Source of the DNA: an uncultured beta proteobacterium
Lineage (GTDB): Bacteria > Pseudomonadota > Gammaproteobacteria > Burkholderiales > SG8-39
Direction of reading: 5' to 3'
DNA length: 64,000 nt
Assembly: GCA_903859155.1 (NCBI GenBank)
Contig: CAIOLO010000074.1
Coordinates: forward strand, 29,890 to 93,889
The notes below the pieces were generated by a model. It saw only the letters and a list, made by a program, of their open reading frames with translations, did no database searches and was not told the origin of the DNA. A program made the translations under genes and the position numbers. Positions 51,548-60,068 of the stretch are shown here, in pieces (position 1 is the stretch's first letter; every line of letters starts with the position of its first letter).

Positions 51548-53875
51548 TTATTTGAAGGTGTAAATATAGCTCGCCGAAATCAGGTTGACGGCGTAGTTGG
51601 GGGCCTGCTGGTCGGTTGGTAGCAAGCCGGTCGGGGTGTAGCCGGTCTGGAGACCATTGTAATAGTAGTCGTCAGAACGCAGGCGCCGGTGTAGGTAAGC
51701 CAGTCTGATCGAGGCATTCTTGTCGAGCTGATAGGTGCCATTGAGTTTGAATTGGATCAGCCTGTTGGTGATATTCGGCGTCGTAGCGCAGGACAGAATC
51801 GAGGGGTTGTCGCAAGTTAAGCCCCCAGTCGTTGTCGTATTGTAATTTAAGTTGGTGTCGTAGCCACTTCTGGCAAACGACATGGTCAGATCGCCGGCCA
51901 GATCGAGTTTGCCAGCCATCAGCCCACCCTGCTTAATATTGAGACCGAGTGTCACGTCCTGGTCCGTCAGCTTGTCGGTCCAGCTTGCACCAGAGGGGAT
52001 GGCAACGGCAGTAGCGGAGGCGGCACTGGCAGCGCTAGTCGGAGATCTTTGCTGGTTCGTCATGTCCCGCCTTCTATCCTGCCGGGTCACATACGCGGTT
52101 ATCGAGCCATTTTCCTTGTAGTTATACGTGGAGTCGAGATTCAGCGACCAGGCGTTGCCATCCGTTACCCCATATTCGGTTTCGTACATGTCCTTTGCGA
52201 AGCGACCGCCAATATCGAACGAGAGTCTGTCAGTTGCCTGCCAGCCAACGCCCGCCTTTAGCATCTGTTGCTTGCGGCTTGCTTCGAAAAAGGGATGAAA
52301 GCCACGGAAATCGGCGGCATTTAAGCCTGTTATGCCTGCGCCACCAGTTAGCGTGGCGTTACCGTTAGTGCCAATCATGGCGGCACGCGCGTTCTCATCA
52401 AAGCTCGAATTGCGCTTGCTGTAGCTGTAACCGGCGTTCACGTTGACCGTATCGCTAGCCCTGATCCTGTAGGTGGTGCTCAGTTTGTTGTCTGTGTTGC
52501 CGGTCGCGACCACACAATTTGTACCCGCCGTATAGGGTAAAAGACCTGTTGAGGTACCGCCGCCCACCGCATAATTGTTACACCATCTGCTTACCTGCTC
52601 GCGGTTGAAAGCCAGGCGGATCTGCTGCTTTGCATCCACCCGATAATCGCCCGCCAGTTCCAATTGAGTTTTCTTGTTGCTGAGCGGGGTATTAGGATAA
52701 TTTGCAGTGTTTCCACCGCTGATCGCATTGAACCAGTAAATATTCGATGCAGTGCGGTTGTCGCGCATGTCGTACTTGAGTCCGCCGGAAAGAGTCAGTG
52801 CCTTGGTGGTCTGGTCTGTCAGCTTCAGGTCGACATGCTTGGTTGAAATAAGCCCGCCCAGAGAACTCGTTGGTGATGGGGCCAGCATCGGGGCTGTGTC
52901 GTACCCGTAGGTGGCATTCTGGGTATTGCGTGAATAGGACAAGCCACCGGCCAGTTTTGTTGTGCCAGACAAGGCATAGCCGCCCGTCAAATTAAATTGA
53001 TGAAAATCATTGCTGGGGGGGGTACCCATCTTCTGCGTCGCAGTCGCAAGCACAAAAGTTTGGAAGTCAACGCCGTTGTTATTGTCCCGGAAGAACGAGC
53101 CGAAGTAGGCGCCCGTGGCATGCGCCTTGTCGCCCAGCCAGTTGACTGCCAGGTTGACTGTGTTGGTCCGGTAATTTTGGGGCATCGGCAATATTGAAAT
53201 TCTCTCGCCGGTCGCCCCACCGACCGTCGATGAACCGAAACCCATCAGTTTTGCGCCGGATTGATCCAGTTCGTTGAAGTCAAATTTGATATCCCATTGC
53301 CGGTTAAGGGCGAGTCCGCCGGTCAGTGTGGTATTTTTTCTGGTGTTATGGATATCCATATTGTTAAAGGCCCCAATTTGCGCAGCGGTCATCGTGCGCG
53401 TACTGGCGGCGAGACCAAAGCCGGGTAGAGTAAAGCTGTTTCCACCCATGCTGCCCAAGTATGGTGTTTTGTAACTATCCGAGGTGTTGTGCCGCAATTC
53501 GTCATAGCCGATGCCAACGCTCCAGCGGCCCTGATCGCCCATGATTGCGCCAAGGTTGCGGGAAGTCAGGCCGAGATCGCTGCCAGTCACCGCCCAGCGC
53601 CTGGTACCGCTGCCATCGCCGTAGCCGTCGCCGCCACGGACACTGAAGTTGCCGATCAGATTGCCGCCCGATTTGTCCAGACCGGTGTATTCGCCGAACT
53701 TGGCTGATTCGCGCGGCATGTAAGTCGCGCCTACTTCCACAAAATTGGTCGGCAGCCTCAGTGCCGCCACCCCTGCTTCATCAGCCTGGCCTGGCATTGC
53801 GTACATGGCCAACAGCACTCCTTCAACAGCAAGCACCAGCGCCCTGATCTTCATTTTTCCATTACGATTTTTCAT
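51548..53875 (-). CDS. mtrB: MtrB/PioB-family outer-membrane barrel for a decahaem cytochrome
   Basis: 775 residues from the ATG complement at 53873-53875, with TTGGAG about seven bases upstream. A signal peptide ends at PGQADE. The body is a long chain of alternating polar/aromatic strands (e.g. WDIKFDFNELDQSGAKLMG, TTKLAGGLSYSRNTQNATYG, DTVNVNAGYSYSKRN, ASIRLAYLHRRLRSDDYYYN) and ends in a strand with terminal aromatic (SASYIYTFK), all typical of the decahaem-associated outer membrane protein MtrB/PioB. The barrel encloses an MtrA-type cytochrome to make a conduit through the outer membrane. No N-terminal CxxC as in Shewanella MtrB. Base composition is lower in GC than in the flanks. The mtrA gene is 22 bases upstream. 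Confidence 0.92.
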   Translation of the reverse strand: MKNRNGKMKIRALVLAVEGVLLAMYAMPGQADEAGVAALRLPTNFVEVGATYMPRESAKFGEYTGLDKSGGNLIGNFSVRGGDGYGDGSGTRRWAVTGSDLGLTSRNLGAIMGDQGRWSVGIGYDELRHNTSDSYKTPYLGSMGGNSFTLPGFGLAASTRTMTAAQIGAFNNMDIHNTRKNTTLTGGLALNRQWDIKFDFNELDQSGAKLMGFGSSTVGGATGERISILPMPQNYRTNTVNLAVNWLGDKAHATGAYFGSFFRDNNNGVDFQTFVLATATQKMGTPPSNDFHQFNLTGGYALSGTTKLAGGLSYSRNTQNATYGYDTAPMLAPSPTSSLGGLISTKHVDLKLTDQTTKALTLSGGLKYDMRDNRTASNIYWFNAISGGNTANYPNTPLSNKKTQLELAGDYRVDAKQQIRLAFNREQVSRWCNNYAVGGGTSTGLLPYTAGTNCVVATGNTDNKLSTTYRIRASDTVNVNAGYSYSKRNSSFDENARAAMIGTNGNATLTGGAGITGLNAADFRGFHPFFEASRKQQMLKAGVGWQATDRLSFDIGGRFAKDMYETEYGVTDGNAWSLNLDSTYNYKENGSITAYVTRQDRRRDMTNQQRSPTSAASAASATAVAIPSGASWTDKLTDQDVTLGLNIKQGGLMAGKLDLAGDLTMSFARSGYDTNLNYNTTTTGGLTCDNPSILSCATTPNITNRLIQFKLNGTYQLDKNASIRLAYLHRRLRSDDYYYNGLQTGYTPTGLLPTDQQAPNYAVNLISASYIYTFK

Positions 53876-53897
53876 TACAATCTCCAATTCTCAGGGA

Positions 53898-54866
53898 TTA
53901 GCGCTGGAAGTAGCCGCCAGTGGGGCTGTTTGAACCATGGATCACGCTGTGACAGTTGAGGCAGCCGCGACCGGTGATATTGGCACTCGGATTACCAGTC
54001 AAGCCAGCTTGGTTGCCGGCTGCGTTGCGACCGACCGGGGTTGCGCTAGCGTGAGATCCTTCATGACACGCCTGGCACATGAACGGGGACCGCGAAATTA
54101 GCATTGGCGGAATATTGGACCCGTGCGGTGCGTGGCAGTTGGCGCAGTTCTCCGTGGCCGGCTGATGTTCGAACAGGAACGGACCGCGTTTCTCCGCGTG
54201 GCAGGTGAAGCAGGTCTCGATGATGGTGTTCTTCTTCACCATGCTCGGGCCGGGCGAGCCGTGGGGATTGTGGCAGTCGGAGCAAACCACCTTGCCCGCT
54301 TCGATCGGGTGGGTTGAGATCTTCTTCGATGCCGCACGCTGCTCCGCGTGGCAGGTGAAGCAGACTTCGGTCTGCGTTTTCTTGACCAGAACCCGGTCGG
54401 CCGGTGTATGCACCTGGTGGCAGTTATTGCAGGCCACTTGATTGTTCTGATGCTGGCTGCCGTCCCAGTTGGTACGAGCCTTGCCGCGGTGGCAGGTCAT
54501 GCAAACGGCGCCGCGAGTCTTGTCGTCACTCACTTCGAAAGGACCCTTCTTGTTGAATACGACATCCGGCGCCGTCCCCGGACCTTTCGTCAGATGGCCG
54601 ACGCTCTCGCCGTGGCAGGTCTGGCATCCGGGTGTCCGTTCGTCTCCCTTGACGCCATGGCGCGTCTGATAAATCGAGAGCAACGGTTTTGGCCAGCTTT
54701 CGTCGTGGCAGGCGATACAGACTTTGTCTGCTGCCTGTGACCGGGCTGCCTGCGCTTTCGCGGGTGACCCAAGGTCCGGCAACGCCTGGGCAGCCTGCTG
54801 TGCCATCGTGGGAGTCAACCCGCCGATGCACAGACAAAAGGCCAATGCTTTATACAAAGTTTTCAT
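53898..54866 (-). CDS. mtrA: Decahaem c-type cytochrome, MtrA/MtoA/PioA (DmsE) family
   Basis: 322 residues: signal peptide (KALAFCLCIGGLTPTMAQ), then ten CxxCH motifs: CIACH, CQTCH, CMTCH, CNNCH, CFTCH, CSDCH, CFTCH, CANCH, CQACH, CLNCH. The two pentahaem halves are similar (KKTQTEVCFTCHAEQR and KKNTIIETCFTCHAEKR), as in MtrA. GCQTCHGESVGHL near the start and GCLNCHSVIHGSNSP at the end are family marks. In the MtrB barrel it conducts electrons between periplasm and cell surface: outward in mineral reducers, inward in Fe(II) oxidisers (MtoA/PioA). No MtrC-type surface cytochrome is adjacent, as in the Mto and Pio systems. Confidence 0.94.
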   Translation of the reverse strand: MKTLYKALAFCLCIGGLTPTMAQQAAQALPDLGSPAKAQAARSQAADKVCIACHDESWPKPLLSIYQTRHGVKGDERTPGCQTCHGESVGHLTKGPGTAPDVVFNKKGPFEVSDDKTRGAVCMTCHRGKARTNWDGSQHQNNQVACNNCHQVHTPADRVLVKKTQTEVCFTCHAEQRAASKKISTHPIEAGKVVCSDCHNPHGSPGPSMVKKNTIIETCFTCHAEKRGPFLFEHQPATENCANCHAPHGSNIPPMLISRSPFMCQACHEGSHASATPVGRNAAGNQAGLTGNPSANITGRGCLNCHSVIHGSNSPTGGYFQR

Positions 54867-54939
54867 GCTTTCCCCTTATTCTCGATACACTTTGAAACAC
54901 CAAAGACTTGCAGATTCCATTTCGCAAAATGCGGGCGCG

Positions 54940-54945
54940 ATTCTA
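54940..54945 (-). promoter_or_regulatory. Candidate -10 element of mtrAB
   Basis: The complement reads TAGAAT. It would start transcription near 54933, about 67 bases before the mtrA ATG, with the FNR-like box centred about 72 bases upstream of that start. The -35 region (complement of 54963-54968, ATCCTC) is poor, which fits an activator-dependent promoter. Confidence 0.35.
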
Positions 54946-54998
54946 TCGCGTGCACAAAAAACGAGGATCGAATTTTTTCACGGGAAGCCCTGGAACAT

Positions 54999-55012
54999 TT
55001 GATACAAGTCAA
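54999..55012. promoter_or_regulatory. FNR/Anr-like box upstream of mtrA
   Basis: TTGATACAAGTCAA matches TTGAT-N4-ATCAA at nine of ten positions. Centre is 139 bases before the mtrA start codon. It is the best of five such sites in this region. Confidence 0.6.
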
Positions 55013-55027
55013 TTCCGAAGACATTTC

Positions 55028-55044
55028 CTTACATTTTCGTTACA
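55028..55044 (-). repeat. Direct repeat TGTAAC-N5-TGTAAG upstream of mtrA
   Basis: Read on the mtrA strand, TGTAAC (55044-55039) and TGTAAG (55033-55028) are spaced 11 bases start to start, one helical turn. The same pair with the same spacing occurs in front of the cytochrome gene at 63768. Such 11-base direct repeats are typical binding sites of OmpR/PhoB-type regulators. Confidence 0.55.
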
Positions 55045-55070
55045 AACTTTCAAATTGCTTTTAAAAAACA

Positions 55071-55099
55071 AACGGCCGCTTATATCAACGGCCGTTTTT
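55071..55099. terminator. Bidirectional rho-independent terminator
   Basis: AACGGCCG (55071-55078) pairs with CGGCCGTT (55089-55096) around a ten-base loop, with five T from 55095 on one strand and an A-rich stretch on the other. It lies between the end of the CbcL-like gene (55258, reverse strand) and the mtrAB promoter, insulating the two operons. Confidence 0.8.
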
Positions 55100-55133
55100 C
55101 ATTCAAAAAATAGAATATTTGCGAGCTAATTAT

Positions 55134-55200
55134 CCCTGATTTAATCAGGGTCTCCTGGCCGGGTTAGCACGGAAAGGGACGCTGCCGGGCCCCGGCAGCG
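55134..55200. repeat. Two palindromes after the CbcL-like gene
   Basis: CCCTGAT-TTA-ATCAGGG (55134-55150) and CGCTGCCGGG-C-CCCGGCAGCG (55180-55200) stand in the 3' untranslated region of the CbcL-like gene on the reverse strand. They are probably extra mRNA hairpins ahead of the terminator at 55071. Confidence 0.5.
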
Positions 55201-55257
55201 CTAAATCCTGGGGTTGCCGCGTTCCGGCCGGGAGCTTCCCGGATGGACCGCCCCCAC

Positions 55258-57252
55258 TCAGGATGCCGCCGTCAGGCTGCCCACCATTCCGGTCAGCACC
55301 AGCACCAGCAGTATCAGCCCAAAGGTGATCAGCGTGAAGCCCAGAATCCGGGCGCCGCGCGCCATCGGCGCCGAGGGTGCGTCAACCAGGTACTTTTCAA
55401 GCTGTCCGGTCTCGACCAGGCGCTGGTACTGAACGGAGTGCTCGTGCTTGAAATGCTCCAAAGGCATGGACCCGGTGAACATCACCACATCCAGCGGGAA
55501 CTTGTCCGGTCTGAAGTGGTTGTTGAAGAAGTGCACCGTGAACAGGAACAGCGCGGCCAACAGCGCTTCTTCGCCGTGGAAGATGGTGGCCACGTTGAAC
55601 ACCCAGCCGGGCAGGACGGCCGCGGTAATGTTCGGGAACCACAGCATGACACCGCTCACGCCGATGATGGTCACGCCCCAGAACGGCGCCCAGTAGTCAA
55701 ACTTCTCCCAGTAAGTCCAGCGGTCCAGAACCGGACGCGGTCCCAGGCCGAAGAACCACTTGAACATGGCGATGACGTCTTTCAGGTCCTGCCAGCTGGG
55801 CACCATCGAGTTCGGGCCAAAGATCTGGAAGGTTTTCCAGTTGCGGCCTATGGTCAATGCCATGTAACACAGATGCCAGATGAACACCGTGGCGAACACG
55901 ACCGCGCAGGTTCTGTGGATCAGGCCGGCCAGTTGCGGTCCGCCCAGCAGTTTCATCACCACCGGCGCCCAGGCGCTGTTGGCATAAAACACCGTCATGC
56001 CGGTCAGGGTCAGAACCATCAGGCTGAAGGCGAACAGCAGGTGGGCCACGCGCCAGATGATGGGGAAGCGCTGGAAGTGCTTCTCCTCGCCCAACGCCAT
56101 ATCAACGGTCTGCACATGGGGGCGTGATTTACGCTGCTTGCGTTCCTTGTATTCGCGGTAGAACCACAGCGCCGAGTGCGTCCAGAAGAAGGCAAAGGTG
56201 CCCGCCAGCAATTGCAGCATCAACTTTGAGGCCAGCCAGATCTGCGGATAGCGGTTGAAATCGTCGGTGGTGCCGTGCGGCTCGAAGGAAACGAAGCCCT
56301 TGGTGGCTTCGGTGTGGCACTTCTGGCAGGTCTTCAGGCGGTTGTCCGGGTGGACGCTCGATGCCGGATCGGCGGTGCGCTGGATGCCGTGACTGCCGTG
56401 GCAGTCGAAGCACTTGGCGGTATGCGCGTATCCCAGCTTGTTGACCTGGCCGTGATAGGTTTCCGTGTAGGTCTTCAGGCTCTCGGTGTGACAGTTGCCG
56501 CAGTTGTGGGTGATGACCAGGCGGGTTGAAGCGATGGCCGGATCCGCGACGTCATGGGTGGTGTGGCAATCCGAGCAGATGGCGGCGTACGCATTGCCGT
56601 CATTCAAAACCGCCTTGCCGTGCACCGAGGTTGCATACTCCTTGCGTTCCTTCTCATGGCAGACACCGCAGGCATTCGGAACGCTCAGGCGCCATTCGGT
56701 GCGCTCGTCGCTGCCCTTCGGGTAGACGTAGTGGGCATCGTGGCAGCTGTAGCAGGTGGCGTTGGTGCGCGACTGGTCGGCCATGCTGGGCCGCGCATGA
56801 ATGGATTTCATGTACTTCTCGATCTGCTCGACCACCACGCCGAGTCGCTCGTTGTCCTGGGTCTTGCCCTCTTTCTTGGCCGTCTCCCAGAGGCTCTCGT
56901 GGCACTGCACGCAGCTCACCTTGTGGTCCACGCCCGCCTTGTGGGGGATCTCGGTGATATCCATGTGGCAATCCACGCAGAGCCGCTTGCCATGAACGCT
57001 CTTGCCGAATTTATCCGGTATTACATGCAGTGAGCGCATTTTTCCGTCGGCACCCGGCATGGCGAATCCCTTGTTGCCATGGCAGCCCAGACAGGTATTG
57101 TTGTCGGGCCTTTGCGCAGGTGCTGCGGCCTTCTTGGCGCTTGCGCCCGCCTTGTCCGTGGCCGCAACAGCGGCCCCCAGCCAGAAGCTTGGCGCCGCGA
57201 CCAGGCAAAGTACGGCAATACGCACCCAATTGAATGATTTCCAGCTGTTCAT
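55258..57252 (-). CDS. Fused nonahaem c / cytochrome b quinone oxidoreductase (CbcL-like)
   Basis: 664 residues from the ATG complement at 57250-57252. Signal/anchor: NWVRIAVLCLVAAPSFWLGAA (part), then nine CxxCH motifs: CLGCH, CVDCH, CVQCH, CYSCH, CGVCH, CSDCH, CGNCH, CFDCH, CQKCH. From about residue 330 the protein is an integral membrane b-type domain with several helices and candidate haem His: TFAFFWTHSALWF, IWRVAHLLFAFSLMVLT, LAGLIHRTCAVVFATVFIWHLCY and IFHGEEALLAALFLFTVHFFNNH (parts). This is the layout of Geobacter CbcL, a menaquinol oxidase needed for reducing low-potential Fe(III): nonahaem c domain plus HydB-like di-haem b domain. Here it likely links the quinone pool to MtrAB. Confidence 0.88.
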   Translation of the reverse strand: MNSWKSFNWVRIAVLCLVAAPSFWLGAAVAATDKAGASAKKAAAPAQRPDNNTCLGCHGNKGFAMPGADGKMRSLHVIPDKFGKSVHGKRLCVDCHMDITEIPHKAGVDHKVSCVQCHESLWETAKKEGKTQDNERLGVVVEQIEKYMKSIHARPSMADQSRTNATCYSCHDAHYVYPKGSDERTEWRLSVPNACGVCHEKERKEYATSVHGKAVLNDGNAYAAICSDCHTTHDVADPAIASTRLVITHNCGNCHTESLKTYTETYHGQVNKLGYAHTAKCFDCHGSHGIQRTADPASSVHPDNRLKTCQKCHTEATKGFVSFEPHGTTDDFNRYPQIWLASKLMLQLLAGTFAFFWTHSALWFYREYKERKQRKSRPHVQTVDMALGEEKHFQRFPIIWRVAHLLFAFSLMVLTLTGMTVFYANSAWAPVVMKLLGGPQLAGLIHRTCAVVFATVFIWHLCYMALTIGRNWKTFQIFGPNSMVPSWQDLKDVIAMFKWFFGLGPRPVLDRWTYWEKFDYWAPFWGVTIIGVSGVMLWFPNITAAVLPGWVFNVATIFHGEEALLAALFLFTVHFFNNHFRPDKFPLDVVMFTGSMPLEHFKHEHSVQYQRLVETGQLEKYLVDAPSAPMARGARILGFTLITFGLILLVLVLTGMVGSLTAAS

Positions 57253-57358
57253 GGCTTTCGATTTTCCGGTGACTAAGGTGTGTCGGCGCGATCCGCCCAT
57301 TGCATGCAGACGGATCAACGAGAACCGCGTCAGTATCGCTTCGCGCGGTGCAGATTAT

Positions 57359-57372
57359 TTAACCTAAATCAA
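57359..57372. promoter_or_regulatory. FNR/Anr-like box in the divergent cbcL-like / tetrahaem region
   Basis: TTAACCTAAATCAA; the right half ATCAA is perfect and the left half TTAAC is degenerate. It lies between divergent starts at 57252 (reverse) and 57513 (forward) and shares the nine-base string CTAAATCAA with the boxes at 61468 and 63386. Confidence 0.45.
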
Positions 57373-57512
57373 TTGAGCTGCAAATTTCCCCTCCTTTATG
57401 CGGGCCAAGCGCAGTTGAATAGGAATAAAATATCCGCGCACCGGAGGACCGTCAGGACACTCATATGACGCGTACCGACCGTTGGCTGACTCATCCATCT
57501 TCGAGGTTTTCA

Positions 57513-58655
57513 ATGAAAACTCTGGCCGTTGCTACCCTGCTTTTCTCATTGACGCTTTTTGGCTGCACGGAAAACAAGGATTCCGTTGGCAAGGGCGCGT
57601 CGGTTGTTTCAACGACTACAAAGGCTGATGTTCGCGCCGGCAAGGACATTGCCGAGAAGCAGTGCCAGGCCTGCCATGGATTGAACGGCGGCGGAGTCGC
57701 GCCGGCCATTCCGCATCTGGCCGCCCAGCGCGAGCGCTACCTGCTGGCGTCCTTGAAAGAATACAAGGACGGCAAGCGTACCCATGCGGCGCTGCGCGAC
57801 CTCACCAAGAACATGAGCGAGGCCGACATGGCCAATCTGGCCGGCTACTTCGCCAGTCTGCCGCCGGTCGTGAACGCCGCGGCCACCGATGTCAAGCACT
57901 CGTCCCCGTACGAACAGGGCAAGGCGCTTGCCGCATCCTGCGCGGGTTGCCATGGCGAGGACGGCAACAGCAAGGCGGCCGGCACGCCCAGTCTGGCGGG
58001 CCAGCAACCGCATTACCTGGTAGCCGCCATCCAGGAGTATCACCAGGGCGACCGCAAAACCGGCGCGATGAATTCGGTGCTGAATAATTCGAGCAAGCTC
58101 GAACTGGAAAACCTCGCGCTTTATTTCTCGTCCCAGGCGCCGGTTCAGCGCGCTGCATCCTCCAAAGGCGACGCCAAGGCCGGCGAACCGATGACGGCGA
58201 TGTGCGGCGGCTGTCATGGCTCGCTGGGGGTGAGCGCGGATTCGGCCACACCGAGCCTTGCAGGGCAGGATTCGCAATACCTGGTCAAGGCGACCAAAGC
58301 CTACAAGACCACCCGCCGCAACTGGGGCATGCAGCGCTACGTTGCCGGCTTGAGCGACAAGGACATCGACAACATCGCGGCCTATTACGCAAGCCAGCAG
58401 CCCAAAGCCGCCGACCAGACGCCGACTTCCACCCAGGAACTGGCCGATAAATGCAATCGTTGCCACGATCAGGATAATCCGACCATCGCCGCGCCGAAAA
58501 TGCGCGGGCAGGACCGGGATTATCTGGTCATGGCGCTGCGTGCCTACCGCGACGACAAACGCGAAAGCACCACCATGCACCGCATGAGCTTTGCCTACAG
58601 CAACGCCATCATTGAAAGCCTGGCAAGCTGGTACGCGAGCCAACCGGCCAAATGA
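57513..58655 (+). CDS. Tetrahaem class I cytochrome c lipoprotein (four c4-like domains)
   Basis: 380 residues from the ATG at 57513 with GAGG upstream; an ATG at 57465 adds 16 residues. The signal peptide ends in a lipobox (LTLFGCTE). Four successive class I domains each have one haem: CQACHGLNGGG, CAGCHGEDGNS, CGGCHGSLGVS and CNRCHDQDNP. Each is followed by the repeated motif (P)xLAxQxxxYLxxxxxxYxxGxR and a Met region (MNSVLNNSS, MQRYVAGLS, MHRMSFAYS), the sixth ligand of cytochrome c4. It is a paralogue of the protein at 60069-61286. Probable role: periplasmic electron carrier anchored to a membrane. Confidence 0.9.
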   Translation: MKTLAVATLLFSLTLFGCTENKDSVGKGASVVSTTTKADVRAGKDIAEKQCQACHGLNGGGVAPAIPHLAAQRERYLLASLKEYKDGKRTHAALRDLTKNMSEADMANLAGYFASLPPVVNAAATDVKHSSPYEQGKALAASCAGCHGEDGNSKAAGTPSLAGQQPHYLVAAIQEYHQGDRKTGAMNSVLNNSSKLELENLALYFSSQAPVQRAASSKGDAKAGEPMTAMCGGCHGSLGVSADSATPSLAGQDSQYLVKATKAYKTTRRNWGMQRYVAGLSDKDIDNIAAYYASQQPKAADQTPTSTQELADKCNRCHDQDNPTIAAPKMRGQDRDYLVMALRAYRDDKRESTTMHRMSFAYSNAIIESLASWYASQPAK

Positions 58656-58693
58656 GTGCCAATGCAACGACATCATTCAACTATCGAGATAAT

Positions 58694-58999
58694 ATGAAGC
58701 GGGTACTGATCGCGGCAGGGATGGCTTTTGCAATGTTCCAGGCCACCGCCAATGCGGCTGTCGACGAGGAGTGGGCCAAGTCCGGGGCCAAGGAACACGG
58801 CTGCCTGAACTGCCACGCCATCGACAAGAAGAAGATGGGTCCCGCATGGCAGGACGTCGGCGCCAAATACAATGGCAAGACGGCTGCCGACCTGGCGGCC
58901 TCGATCAAGGGCAAGCCGATTCACGCCAAGCCGACTAAAGACATGCCCGCCAAGGAAGTGGAGCAGATGGCCGAGTGGATTCTGACGCTCGCCAAATAA
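58694..58999 (+). CDS. Monohaem class I cytochrome c (c551/c8-like)
   Basis: 101 residues from the ATG at 58694. A signal peptide ends ATANAAVDEEW; one haem site, HGCLNCHAIDKKKMGPAW, and the axial Met in KDMPAKEVEQMAEWILTLAK (parts). KKMGPAWQDVGAKY is the cytochrome c551/c8 pattern. A soluble periplasmic shuttle is expected. It follows the tetrahaem gene within 40 bases and is closed by a strong terminator. Confidence 0.9.
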   Translation: MKRVLIAAGMAFAMFQATANAAVDEEWAKSGAKEHGCLNCHAIDKKKMGPAWQDVGAKYNGKTAADLAASIKGKPIHAKPTKDMPAKEVEQMAEWILTLAK

Positions 59000-59047
59000 C
59001 CGCCGCGGAGGCCGTTCACCGGTCTTGACCGGTTGACAGCCGCCAAT

Positions 59048-59085
59048 AAAAAACCCGTTGCAGATAAGATGCAACGGGTTTTTTT
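59048..59085. terminator. Bidirectional rho-independent terminator
   Basis: CCCGTTGCA (59054-59062) pairs with TGCAACGGG (59070-59078) around a seven-base loop, flanked by six A on the left and seven T on the right. It separates the forward cytochrome genes from the convergent genes ending at 59246. Confidence 0.93.
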
Positions 59086-59245
59086 CTGTCCTGAATCAGC
59101 GAATGCTGAATGGCAACAACTGATTCCAGTCTGGTCGGACGGTCAGACTGTGCGCCGCTTTCACACGGCGACCACCCCCCGCATCAAGCGCGGCGATCTA
59201 GGTGACCGCCGCTTTACCGATCCGGATCCTGCCGCGGTTCGGTTC

Positions 59246-60031
59246 TCAGCCGATAACCCGGATATCGCCGCCGCCCCGCTCCGCTACCGGTTTGGGCGTG
59301 CCGCCTATCCACATCTGATACATCGAGGTGAACCACATGGTGGCGAAGCACAATCCCGTCACCGCGCCTGCGCCCATGGTCACCCAGGCGAACGGGTGGT
59401 ACAGCTTGACCATGTACCAGGAAATGACGTCGACGCAAAGGCAAAGAAAGGGCAAGCCGGTCACCAGGTACTTGATCCATACCGGCCGCACGTAGGCGTG
59501 GCTGAACACCGTGCCCATGATGAAGAATATGAAGGTTATCCCGAACAGGTGGATATGCGACACGCGAACCAGCGTAAAGACATCGGTTCCGGTGTCCTGC
59601 TCGGTGACTTTCTTGAGATTGTCGTAACCGTTCAGATTTACAAGGTGGGGGTTGCTGCCGTCGTGGCAACTCGAGCAGCGTTTATCCAGCACCGGCTTGA
59701 CGAAGGTTTCGTAAGTCGGCTGATCGGCGCCTTTTTGCACCCAGGAAACTATGGCGCCGGCTTCATCCGTGGGCAGCATCGATGACATCGGACCGCGCAG
59801 GGCGGATTCAATTCTCGAACCCTTGCCGCTACCGGCGTAGGCGATCACCAGATCGTCATAGGACAGGGTCATTGCATCCCCATCCCTTCCAGAATAGGTG
59901 TGGAACAGGTAGAGCATCGCGAACAGATAACTCATACCGAGAATGCATAACGCCGCTGAATACATGATGCGTATGCTGACTGGCAGCTCTGAATAATGAC
60001 TGTAGAGCCGGTGCAATGGAGCAACGCTCAT
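59246..60031 (-). CDS. Membrane protein with one haem-c motif, unknown family
   Basis: 261 residues from the ATG complement at 60029-60031, preceded by AGGGAACC. TM1 about residues 19-44 (IMYSAALCILGMSYLFAMLYLF). A periplasmic segment follows with one haem site, CSSCHDGSNPHLVNLNGYDN, of the type seen in membrane c-haem proteins. At least four helices then carry possible b-haem or metal His: FTLVRVSHIHLFGITFIFF, MGTVFSHAYVRPVWIKY, ISWYMVKLYHPFAWVTMGAG. I do not recognise a named family. It is co-directional with the tetrahaem gene 37 bases upstream, so it may be the membrane partner of that cytochrome. Confidence 0.75.
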   Translation of the reverse strand: MSVAPLHRLYSHYSELPVSIRIMYSAALCILGMSYLFAMLYLFHTYSGRDGDAMTLSYDDLVIAYAGSGKGSRIESALRGPMSSMLPTDEAGAIVSWVQKGADQPTYETFVKPVLDKRCSSCHDGSNPHLVNLNGYDNLKKVTEQDTGTDVFTLVRVSHIHLFGITFIFFIMGTVFSHAYVRPVWIKYLVTGLPFLCLCVDVISWYMVKLYHPFAWVTMGAGAVTGLCFATMWFTSMYQMWIGGTPKPVAERGGGDIRVIG

Positions 60032-60068
60032 AATGGTTCCCTGTTGTTGTGAAGTTGGAAAAAACTGG

